NCBI GenBank assembly: GCA_947034895.1
Contig: OX344763.1
Coordinates: 56,295,025-56,359,024, forward strand
Length of the DNA stretch: 64,000 nt
Direction of reading: 5' to 3'
Origin: Rhytidiadelphus loreus
Lineage: Eukaryota; Streptophyta; Bryopsida; Hypnales; Hylocomiaceae
Shown here: positions 48,387 through 58,844 of the stretch, in pieces
How positions within the stretch are numbered: position 1 is the stretch's first letter
How the letters are laid out: each line of letters starts with the position of its first letter
Made by a program: the position numbers and the translations under genes
Notes under the pieces: generated by a model
What the model was told of the DNA's origin: nothing
The model's input: the letters and a program-made list of their open reading frames with translations, nothing else
Databases searched by the model: none

Positions 48387-48834
48387 ACCGTTTTGATATA
48401 CCGTGTTCCTGATTCTATTTTTTGAGAATGGGTGTGTCAGTACCTAATTCTATAGAAAATCCCAATCTCTCAATTGCACATGACATTTTTATTCGAAAGC
48501 TTACCTTCGCTTCTTGTTCTTCAGGTTCAGCCATCTATGCTTGTCGTGCTACAGGTCGTCATATTGTGGCCTTAGAAGCAGAGAAGTCCATCATTGATGC
48601 CCTCCTTGCCCCGTTCACTCGAACTATTGCCAATCCTCCGTCCCAGCCGGAGCAAGATGCAGCTCCGCCGCTTGATCTGGACGACGAGGCAGTTCCCATC
48701 CGCCATGTTATAAAGACTTCCAAATTTAGTAAGTATTTTATCCCTAAGCTCTTTCTAGATACCCTTTAGAATTCGTCATGTACCTTGATCTAATCAATGG
48801 TTTTGTTTATTGTGTAGGCAAGCAGAGAAAATGA

Positions 48835-51241
48835 AGTTGTCACAACGTCGACCGTTTCATGGGGCCCGGTCATACCTCAGTAGCCCCCCAAAGCCATTCA
48901 TATTGCCACCGTATGCGGAGGCATTAGCTTTGCAGTACGATATGTTTGATCCAAAACCGTCTTGTAGGATCCGTAGTGTTGATCCTTGAGTTCTATTATT
49001 TATAGATGATTCAGCTATAGAGTCTGATGGTGATTCATCAGATAGTCATGAGAGTTCTGCATCCAGATCTTCTAGCAGTATTGTACACAAATCCATTCTA
49101 TAAACTCTATCTACACTATTTCTTTATATTTCTTCAATTCCATGCTCTACTCTTCTTGCACATTACATTGATACCATCTTTGTCTTTTGTTACTAGACTA
49201 CTACTATTGCCTTATTGTTTTATATTCTCCCCATAATACCCTATACCACGGTCATAGGTCCACAAGATGAAAACTGCAAAAAAATCCAAAAAAAATCCCT
49301 GCTCACAAGCTCACAGCTCACAGCTCACGGCTCCAAGGCTCACAAAATAGCACCCCCGGGGAAAGAAGGGGTTATAAGAAGGTTAGCCAAGGAAGACGAA
49401 GAATCAAGGTAGGCATCTTACTATTTAATTTGTTTTGATTATTTTATTCTTTTCATTGGCATCTTACTATTGAAGTTGGAATTGTTTGGATTGTTTTATT
49501 CTTTTTACTATTCATTTGGATTGTTGTTCATCCTTTTATTCTTTTTCCTATTCATTGATAGATTTGTTTTTGATTATTTAAGATTATTTTAGTAGATTAC
49601 TATTCATTCGGTTGGTTTTAGTTATTAATTAGGATTCCAATTGTATTAGTTGGCAAAATTGTTGGTTAGTGTTTTGTTTTATTAGGCCCAATAAGCCAAA
49701 TAGATAAAAACAAAAACAACTAATATCTTTAAAATATTAAATTAAAAAACCTATTTAAAATTTGGCAAGGGAATATTACTACTATTCATTGGAAATTTAG
49801 AAAATTTAATTAAATTAAATACCTAAGACCAAAGAATCACTTCCAAATTACCAAAACTAATAACAATGTGATTTTTAGATAGGATTAAAATAACAATTCA
49901 ACAACGAATTACCCAACTCTCACTAAATTTTGCAATCTGATGAAAGACAATGGAGGATTTGGGGGAGACAATTATGATGGTATTTTGCAACGACGGATCC
50001 ATTGACATCTTCGATACCGAGGTATGATTTCTAACTTTGTTTTTCTTTAAACTTGCTTTTCGTTTAAATCACAATTAACATTTAGAATCTCAATTGATAT
50101 TTGAAAGTTTGAACATTGCTAAAATTCTTAAAAACCCTAATTAAAATTGTGAAAGTAATAAATGGAGGAATTTTGAATTAATTTGGAAAGGAAATGGTAA
50201 TTTCATCCAAAAGAATCTCAAAAGGAATCTAACTTAATTTAGGAATCTAGGAAATATTAGAATAATTGGGGAAAATTAAAACCTAATTAATCCCCTTATT
50301 CTCTTTAAAATTATTGAAGGAATAAATTCCATCTAACTAAGGGGAATTTTCATCTATTCATAAATTTTCACCTAGACGTCCTAAATTCTTACTTTTTACC
50401 TTGGTAGAAAGGTAATATATCACTTTCTTCACAAAAATAATAAAAAAACCAAAAAAACTACTAATTTTAGAATTATAACTTAGAAATAGGATTAATACAA
50501 GAACAATTAGGAATATTTTTAAGGAATAACTAAGGAATATTTTGAGACTAGAATCATTTAGGAAATATTTTAAAGATTCCAAAATCAACTTTTACTTTAA
50601 AATTACTTTGATTTTAAAGGAGTTAAGTGTGGATGAAGTTTGACCCAAATTTGGATGAAAAGGGTTTTCTAAAAATAGGTCAAAACTAGGTTTACCTTCA
50701 AGAATCCATTAGTTAAATTAATTAATAAATTAACCTGGAATTTAGATTTGTTTAGAATTCATTTTCTATTTTTAGTCAACGGATGAAGTTTTTAGGATAA
50801 AATTAGAGATGAATTTCATCCATCAATATCTTTTAGTAGAAACATCTGAATTCAACTTGCTTTACCATTTTGGAAAGGGCAAAGTGCATTTTTCACTTTA
50901 ACCTAGATAGATTTTTATATTAGATTAGATTTTATTTACTCATCAAGGTCTTGAACCTTTTAACATTTAGATTGTTTTGAAGCAATTAAAATTAGATTAT
51001 CACCATAACAAACAAAGTGTCCATTGCTTGAAAGGCCAAAGAACACTAAGTTTACAATTCACCCATTGGAATCATTAACTTATGCCGCTAGAACTTGTGT
51101 GCAAACTTTTGACTTAAGGGTGGAGTTAGAAACACTCACACTGACGTTGAAAGAGGACATGAAGAAGACGTAGTAGTACCATAGTCATTGCCTACGAGGA
51201 CCACCCGCGAAGAAGGGCCCCCTCAAGGTTGAGAATTAGAT
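48835..51241. other. non-coding stretch after locus 2
   Basis: Mostly AT-rich. At 49300-49345 CTCACAGCTCACAGCTCACGG is a short direct repeat. At about 49951-50021 a short frame ending FCNDGSIDIFDTE lies before a GTATGA donor and could be an isolated exon. No other gene seen. Confidence 0.4.
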
Positions 51242-51889
51242 ATGTCCCCTCCAAGTCGAGTCTCGGTTGCACAACAACGTCAAATGCCAATATTGGAGAA
51301 TCTACAAATCCAAAGTTCATCAAGGCCGTCTAGTTCTGAAGTTTGTCTATACGAACCAACTTCGTCGATAGGTACACGATTGGTTGGTATGGTGTTACAG
51401 CGTATGACTAGAAATACAACTTCATTGCGCCTACCTGCACATGCCAATAATCAAGGGAAGCATCCATGACATTAAAGTACTACCAGTGAACGTGTGAGTA
51501 GTAGAACACGTAGAAGGCTGAGGAGGGAAGAAGCGGCATCCCAACCATTTTCAAGAGAAGTTCAAATAGGAGGGCCCAATACAGATGGCATTATGGACAC
51601 AACGAGCCAACGACTTCTTTGGACATTGTCTTCTATAGCTCGACTACAACGAAACCGCAATTCTGATGCCTCCAGTGAAAGTGGTAGTGCAACATCCACT
51701 AATGATGGTGAATCCATCGGTGGTACTATAGATGAAAATGGTGAGGTTCTAGGAGATAGTGATTACAGGGGGCCAGTGCCTCGACAAGGTCCACTCACAG
51801 AAATTGGTGGTAATGAACCAATAGTGATTACAGGGGGCCAGTGCCTCGACAAGGTCCACTTGCAGAAATTGGTAGTAATGAACCAATAG
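51242..51889 (+). pseudogene. unrecognised Ser/Arg/Gln-rich frame with stops
   Basis: One frame runs SPPSRVSVAQQRQMPILENL... with TGA and TAA between 51466 and 51480, then SRTRRRLRREEAASQPFSRE and a Ser/Asp-rich part. A 64-bp direct duplication at 51761-51824 and 51825-51888 changes the frame in the second copy because 64 is not a multiple of three. The product is not recognised. Low-complexity composition makes even its coding status uncertain. Confidence 0.3.
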
Positions 51890-52069
51890 TACAAGAAGCA
51901 AATGCAAATACTTATGTGCGCATTCTTAGGCATGGAAGACACTAAATGTTTTTAAAAAGACAATAGGGTCTTCATGTTCTCAAATGCAATGGTTTTAGAG
52001 GCTCAATACCTTGCATATTGAAATCAACATTAATAGGAAATATTACTTTTGTTCCTTTCATTCTCGTGG

Positions 52070-52290
52070 AACTATTAACCCCTAAAGTCCCAAAGTCATT
52101 ACACAAAAAATAAACGCAAAACTGCCTTTTCTGTTGCATTTGCTTCAACATATGGAAAAAATGTTTTTTACAACATCTAACCGTAAGATCTTGTACTTCA
52201 CATGTTTTTATCACGTGGTAATAATTTCATGAATTTTGACCGAATAGATTGAAAGATATTAGCATTCAAACTTGGAGAAACTAGTTTTCT
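52070..52290 (+). repeat. dispersed AT-rich repeat, copy 1 of 3
   Basis: It begins CCCCTAAAGTCCCAAAGTC and continues AACATCTAACCGTAAGATCT, then TAGATTGAAAGATATTAGC. Related copies are at 57295-57545 and 61365-61575. Confidence 0.55.
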
Positions 52291-53289
52291 GAATGCTAGC
52301 TTTGCAATTTCAGATTAATTTTGACTACGATTTGTGGAAAATTGGGCCTTTGAGGCACTATTGTTTTTGAATTAATTTTTTTGAATATTCACGAATCGAG
52401 TTCAAAATTTGAAAGAGTTATTGCAATTGAAAGCTCCATGTGTTAAAATCCAAATAACACAATATGGATGTATGGTGTGTTTTTCATTTATGTTTTCTTT
52501 TTTTCAAATTTATTTTAAATTAAAATTATAAAACTATGTTTTTCATTCATTCCTTCATTTATGGTAAGAGTTTCAAATTATTCTGATACACATTATAATT
52601 GATAAAATTTTATTTCCACGTTTAGTTTTATAAAATCATGATAAATTCATTTTTCCATTAAATTTTCTGAAAAAAACAGCATAAATAGAAAATGAATTCT
52701 GACACTAGCAAAAAATATTAAAATATTATGTTGATTTTCAATAAAAAGATAAATTTGGTTTGATAGTCAAATTTGACTTCAAGGTCTTCTTTGTGGTTGT
52801 TTATTTGTTTTGGGTGTGAAAAATAAAATAACCACTTGAAAAATTTTCACAGTAATCTCCATTGCTATTTGTACCTCTTGTGAAAATTTCTAATCTTTAG
52901 AATTGTTTTTTCTATTTTCACTTATTTATATTCAATTGGTGATTTGGTGCAACAAAAATGATGACAATTACAATTTTTCACGAAACAAATCAAAATTTCT
53001 TGTAGTGATATACAATTCAGAGTTTTAAGTACTAAAAATAAAAGATTTTTGTTTAAACACAATTTAAATGATAAAGTTAGGTTAGACAAGAAGTTACACA
53101 CTTACACTCAATGTTTAGGTAAAATACGTTTATATAAACCAAAATGAGTACAAAATGGATTGAGGCCACAAAATGTGCTACATTGCTACGGATGTCCTCA
53201 AGCCTATACTATAATAACCGCATGTGCTAAGTAAACACTAATTTTGCAACTATATGGTAATACACTATTATCTAATCTTCATTGCGCAC
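52291..53289. other. AT-rich spacer
   Basis: No feature recognised. Confidence 0.4.
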
Positions 53290-54931
53290 CTACTCTTCTT
53301 GAAGGTCTTGTTCTTTGTGGGCTTTGTGGTAGCAATCCATAGGTGGTGTCCAAAACGTTGGAGCACCACTTAGTCGTTGCACGGCATATGTCACCGAGCG
53401 TCGTTGTAGTGGCTCCACCTTGCACAATTCACCCAACATGGTTTGAAATGTACCAAATGCCGTATGGTCCAGAATCTTCTCTACATTTCCGCGATCTTTT
53501 TTCCATACCTTCATAGCCAATTTCCCTATGGAGTATCCATCTGTGTGTATACTAACACACAATGGCTTAACCCTACGAGTAAGAGATGATGAAGTTCCTG
53601 TCTCTCCAGTCAAGTACATCAACTCAGGAGCCACCCACCAACGTTGCGCTCGGGTTGCCTGCAACTTCCTTGGACAATTGAATTGGTAAAGAGAAGAGGT
53701 TTCTTCGTTGATGCGGCTACCCATTCCCCAATCACATAGACCAATCCACATTGTTCTTCCATCATCATTCAGAAAATGAAGCATAATGTTCTCTGGTGTG
53801 ATGTTGTTGTGTAATACAGAGCACTGTTGCACTACATCCACAATGCAAATCAATGCCCACACAAGTTCGGTGCGCTAGCGTCTATATACCATGAGTCGTT
53901 TCATGGCTTACATTGTTTGTGGAGTTGCATCGTAAGCTACCTCTCTAATTTCATCTGGATCTCGGTTCTTCTCATCAAGAGTAAACATGGTGCCGAGAGT
54001 ACCTCCATTCCACCATTGAGAATAACACTCCATGGTCATGTCATTTATAGCAAAAAATTTAATGACCTCTGGATGCTCGCATGGACATACCAATGCCTCA
54101 ATGGACAACTTCTCCCTCGACTTCTTTAATTCATCTACGCGTAAGGCTGACTTCCCAGCTAATTCCATATTCTCGGGAATATGTTTTGAATTTTGAACAC
54201 AAACCTTGTGCACCCTCTCGTGCCCCCCTTGTTTGCTATGGCCAGACAAAGGAACCACCACCACTCCTCTTTCAAAGAAAACCACTCCTCCTGCAGCCTG
54301 TTGACCAAAGGCCAAATTCTGACTTCGTTGAAACCACGGAGCAGAACGGATGTTGTTTGAAGATAGTCCATGCATTGCTTCATGCCACCAATACACCTGT
54401 TTGTGCAACAAATTCAATGCTTGTTGTTTGTGTACTACACTTCTTTGAAAGCCTTTTATTTTTTCCGCAACTTGGGCAAGATTGAAGACACACGTTTGCA
54501 CTTGTGATTCCAACCAATGATCAAAGCATTCTTTTGTGCGATCTTCATGCCATTCATCCGCACTCATTGTTGTCCAAAACATGTGGTGGAACTTTTGTTT
54601 AATGACATCCACTCCATGTAATCCGCGTGAGACGTATATTGTATTCAATTGCGAAATCGAATACTATTCAAAAAATCCAACGCCACTTCATGCAATTTTC
54701 TCGTTGCACCCTTGCTTGGCCACTTCTCTGGATTTGTGGCCTTGTGCCTCCTTCGTTGTTTTTTCTTTGCCTTTGAAGACTCTCCACCCCCCACAGTAGC
54801 TCTGCCCCTTCTGCAGCTACAGCCTCCAAAACGCAATCTGGTGATTCCGCATCCGGGTCCAAAGTCGGTGCATCTCCATTGCCTGTCCACCAATCATCAA
54901 CCTTTCTCTTTGAGAAATTGCAACCAACCAT
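53290..54931 (-). pseudogene. protein kinase-like gene with degenerate catalytic motifs
   Basis: Reading from ATG 54931 (MVGCNFSKRKVDDWW...), a basic stretch, then a helical part (MSADEWHEDRTKECFDHWLE), then the kinase-like region: VLHNNITPENIML at the catalytic loop (HRDLKPEN position, with Asn for the catalytic Asp), IGLCDWGMGSRI at the DFG position (DWG), and RWWVAPELMYL for the APE motif. Two in-frame stops (TAA and TAG, about 53910 and 53880) lie upstream of the catalytic loop and the frame changes near 54650 and 54780. The catalytic-loop Asp to Asn change predicts no phosphotransfer, though it may be a late mutation of a decaying gene. The C-terminal residues after APE fit a small kinase C-lobe. 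It lies downstream of a TATA box and a GGACGG tract. Confidence 0.6.
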
Positions 54932-55130
54932 CGTGACAGTAACAAGTAACAAATAATCAAAATGAAAGGAATTAGGAATTCGGCTTCCACAAAGTGAAAA
55001 ACCGACCCCCTTATTCCTCAAATCAGCCTCTACCTAAGCACCTGCGCTCCCAAGAAAGGATTGCAACCAATCCAAGACAAGAAAGCACCGTCAGAGCAAG
55101 AGAGATTGTGGCGTAAGTTCATCAAAAACA

Positions 55131-55143
55131 CTCTTATATACCC
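55131..55143 (-). promoter_or_regulatory. TATA box of the kinase-like gene
   Basis: GGGTATATAAGAG on the minus strand, about 200 bp upstream of the ATG at 54931 and directly downstream (minus direction) of the GGACGG tract. Confidence 0.65.
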
Positions 55144-55149
55144 ATTTCA

Positions 55150-55320
55150 TGTCGACGGAGAGGCCGTTGAGAGGACGGACAGAGCGTCCAGGGGCATAGA
55201 GGGCATCTAAGGGACGGGAAGGCTGTCCAGCCTACGGACTAGCCGTTTAGGGGGCCAGGCCGTCTAGGGGATCAGGAAGGCCGTCGAGCGGGCCGTTCCT
55301 AACAGTGTCGGCCGCATGTA
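55150..55320 (-). repeat. GGACGG-type tract upstream of the kinase-like gene
   Basis: CGGACAGAGCGTCCAGG, GACGGGAAGGCTGTCC, GCCGTCTAGGGG and GCCGTCGAGCGGGCCG follow each other. It is the same sequence flavour as the tracts at 29279 and 58335. Confidence 0.65.
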
Positions 55321-58300
55321 ATTAATTTCTAATCCTTGTTCGGAGAATTTTTCATTTATCTTGTTTGGCACTATAGGACTTGTCAGGACAGGTGTTCACG
55401 TTCGAAATACTGCATTAGTCTACGATGGCAGGAAGTTTAGGAGTGCTAACTTAATGTTCACGTTTGTTTCAATTAGAGGACAAATAAATATCAATAATGA
55501 CATTCAAATGTTCAAAACAAGGTTTACTTCTCATTTACAATGGAATTCTATTTATGGTAAACCAGCCTATGACAGGCAGATTGCTTGGTTTGCTTTGTTG
55601 ACATATTTGAAATTTTGAATTTTTTTTCCCATATAAACGCAAACATGAGAAATTGGTAGAACAATTGAAATTTTATTTTTTTTGACAAAGTATGAATTTG
55701 TTATAGATTTTTGAAGTGAACTGGCCAAATGGCTCAAAACAGTCTCTAGACTATCCTACAAACATCAAAAACTATACCCATGGTGGTCATCAAACCATCT
55801 AATGTAGTTACAATATTTTCTAACATGGTTGAAATATTTTCTAACATAGACATGACATAAAGGAACAAAAAAAGTTAGTTCATGTAATGAATTACACTAG
55901 AAAGGAACGAGTTCCTAAAACAGTCTCTAACATCTCCATCACCATCATACAAAACATTGATTTCAGCCATCAACCTACCTAATGAAGAATTGCTTACATT
56001 AATTAGAAAAAACCTGGCACAAATTGATGGAAAATTGTAATGGGTCATCTTATAGATGTCTGTATTAGGCACTTGGCCTGTCATGGGCTAGTTTACCTTA
56101 GTTGCACGTAAAGAAAGAAAGAAACATAGAAAAAAATCACAGAAGGTCAAATTGAAAACTTCTTAATTTTGGTCCTAGAATGTTATATTTTGATGTTCAT
56201 GTGAACATTTGATTCATTCTAATTGCACACATTTTCATGAATGTCGTGGGCAATGTTTGTGTTACAACAATCAAAGCATCTCCTAACCCATAAAATAATT
56301 TGTATTTTGTAGGGCTCAAATTTGAATTCAAATGAATTTTATCAATTATACATTTATACGTAGAACAATTTCACCTTTGGGATTATTGTATTTTGATTCC
56401 ATCCTTCCCTGCATGTAAGTGCACTTGACAATTTAGTGTGTTGTTGAATTTTAAACCTTGCCTATACTCAACTCAAAGTCTCAAACGTACAAACATTCAA
56501 TAACTTACTAAGCCTGGATCAAATATACAAAATCTAAGACAAAATAACCCTCTAAATGCTCCACTTAAAGGTAGTAAGATTAATTTTGAAATCATTAATT
56601 ATGAAATAATTGAAAGACCTCCTAAGTCCTAACCAACATATGTCATATGTATATCATTGATTAATATATCTTTCCATTAATACATTACATAAAAAAAAAT
56701 TTAGCCCTATACATCTGTACTTAAGAATGTTTTACCTTTTAAAGATATTATTATGCCGTTTTTTTAGGTCTTCAATATGTTTTTTAAAACTTTGAATTTA
56801 ATTCATCACTCTATTTTTTTTCAATTCAAAGTCTACATTTCAATAGAGTTTTGCACTTGTGATGCCAACTAAAAAAATGAAGGACATGTTTTGTAGTTTT
56901 CGGTCCAATTTAAGTTTTGAAGTAAACCCTATACCCTAACCTTAAACCCTAAATCCTCTTCACTGTTGCAATTTTAAGACTATTTGATGTTGTTCAAGTT
57001 TATGTAACTCTAGCAAATAAAAGAGGATTGGGTTAAGATAAAGGAAAAAAAATGACGAATGGATTCTAATATTCCATGTAGTCTTCCACAAAAATGGGAA
57101 CCCTAAAACCGTAACATATGGCATTTGCCTTTTATTTTTTTTCTCAAAATCAAAATGCAACATTGAGTACATGAACTCAACATTTTTGTGGTCTAAATTT
57201 TTTTTTATGGCTTCTAAATTATAATGCAACTATCGATGAATTACTATAGTTTTTCTTATGGATTGATTATTTATTGCTTATGTAGTACCATATATTAGCC
57301 CCTAAAGTCCCAAGGCCTCTTTTCCATCCTAAACCACTCTAAATTGCCATTTCTACAGCAAAGATAAAAATTAAAAAAATTGAATGTGTTTAGGCCTTTA
57401 GGGTGCACATCTAACCATAGTTTGTAGGATCTTATACTAGAGTATTAGTCTAGTGTTCAATTGAATGGAAGAAATTTCACAAACTTTGCCTACGTAGAAT
57501 TGTAGATTGCAAGATATTTGCGTTTAAACTTTAACCCCTAAACACCCAAGTGGCCCAACGGCGCCATTCAATGCCACTTTGGTGGCAGTTCAATGGGATG
57601 GAAAGAATTTGGAAGCATTTATTTCATTTTTTTTTTACCTTCCATGTTGAGTTACAAAGGGTATCCAATTGATTTTGTAGTCTTTCCAGTATTTGCCTCC
57701 ACGTAATTGAGAGTTTAGGGAAGCCATAAAATCACAAAATATACTACTTTAGTGTATTTTGGATTTTTGGGAAGTTGTTGCTCCTTGCTCTAAATCTGAA
57801 ATTTCTCTTCAAAATTGATATTTTCTGAATTTGAGTCAAACTAACAAAATGAAGGTCATTTTTCTCTAGTTCCAATTCCATTTTAAATTTTGAACATAAA
57901 CCTAAAATGAAATTTTATTATTGTAATTTTAACTTTGAATGTGTTTTTAATGTCTACTAAATTCTAAATATAGAATGAAATGGAAATTGAGTTTACACTA
58001 TGATGTTTGGCCTAATGTCATTGTAATATACACACATGGTGAAAATTTGAAAATTTGAAAATTAATTTTCTATTTGATGTGATTTTTTTAAACTATTTCT
58101 TCAAAACTTTGAATAAAAATCTATTTCTAAAACACAAAATTAAAAAAATTGCGAAGTGACTTAAACATGTGATATAATCTCTGAAGAATAAATAAAAGTT
58201 TTTCCATACATATCTAATTCCAAAATGACAACAAATTGAATGGTAGGCAGCGAGGCTTGAAATCAATGATCATGGGTCTTTCATTTAGGGGTTACGGTTT

Positions 58301-58334
58301 AAAGTAAATGAAGCAATTTTTTGGGCACCTTGGT
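55321..58334. other. AT-rich region between divergent genes
   Basis: No convincing gene. At 56923-56957 AAACCCTATACCCTAACC and CCCTAAATCC words form a short telomere-like patch. The second copy of the dispersed repeat is at 57295-57545. Confidence 0.45.
57295..57545 (+). repeat. dispersed AT-rich repeat, copy 2 of 3
   Basis: GCCCCTAAAGTCCCAAGGCC is followed by AAACCACTCTAAATTGCC, then CACATCTAACCATAG, AGGATCTTATACTAG and TAGATTGCAAGATATTTGCG, in the order seen at 52070 and 61365. Confidence 0.5.
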
Positions 58335-58610
58335 CGCTAATCTGAGTCGTCCAGTGGGACGGAAGGGCCATCCAGGACTTTCAGCAGGCCGTTGAGGGGA
58401 TGGGAAGGCCGTCCGCTGAACTTTCAGACGGCGGTGTAATGATTTTCTGAACCTCTCGACGGTGCCTTAAAGCTCTTGAAGGCGTTCCAACCCTGTGTCG
58501 AACCTTAGTGGACGTATCGAACCTCAGAGGACGGATCAACTATCCATTCTAGGGCCGTCCTACGCCCTGGACAGTTTGAATTCTTTATGGACGGGCTGAT
58601 TAGGTGTTAA
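58335..58610 (+). repeat. GGACGG-type tract upstream of the RING-like gene
   Basis: GTCGTCCAGTGGGACGGAAG, GGCCGTTGAGGGGATGGGAA, GGCCGTCC, GGACGTATCG and GGACGGATCA recur, followed directly by a TATA-like box. Confidence 0.65.
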
Positions 58611-58643
58611 TTTCCTTACGTAATTGGGTCGGTAATTGGGGGG

Positions 58644-58649
58644 TATAAG
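58644..58649 (+). promoter_or_regulatory. TATA-like box of the RING-like gene
   Basis: TATAAG in GGGGGGTATAAGTGAAG, just downstream of the GGACGG tract and about 200 bp upstream of the first readable codons. Confidence 0.5.
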
Positions 58650-58844
58650 TGAAGTTTTTGCACAGTTGACCTTGCTTCCTCTTTTGAGTTGCACTGTCCT
58701 AGCTTGAGAAAGCTTTGCATTGCAATTTGAGAGGAAGTGTTATACATTTGGCATTTGTTTTGCCACATTTCAGTTGCCTTTACGCAACAGAAGGCAAAGC
58801 AAATTGTCATTGTATTTGCATACAATATCATGTATGTCATTATG

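Larger units (their letters stand above)
44141..48834 (+). pseudogene. locus 2: ParB-like domain plus permuted DNA methyltransferase-like protein, decayed
   Basis: Readable exons are 44141-44811, 44897-45086, 45712-45887, 45971-46186, 46288-46517, 46617-47295, 47434-47790, about 47911-48152, 48525-about 48730 and 48818-48834 (TGA), with canonical donors and acceptors. The ParB-like part has KFYVCDGNHRRISWMRHI, in the place of the DGQHR motif, as locus 1 has FYIINGQH. A middle Lys/Glu-rich helix (about 46850-47060) follows. The methyltransferase-like part has AVDLIIVDVPEGLPVL in the position of the catalytic DPPY motif, then PGDIVMDCTAST split by an intron from GSAIYACRATGRHIVALEAE, the AdoMet-binding motif I and following acidic residue. 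Motif IV precedes motif I, a permuted order as in many N6-adenine/N4-cytosine enzymes. DVPE replaces DPPY, so activity is doubtful. Stops: TAG after RKA and after WGGL; frame shifts near 45020 and 47970. Confidence 0.65.

Noticed and set aside
54081..54485. 134-codon plus-strand frame opposite the kinase-like gene
   Set aside because: The minus strand has longer continuous frame, kinase motifs and a promoter. The plus frame is its shadow.
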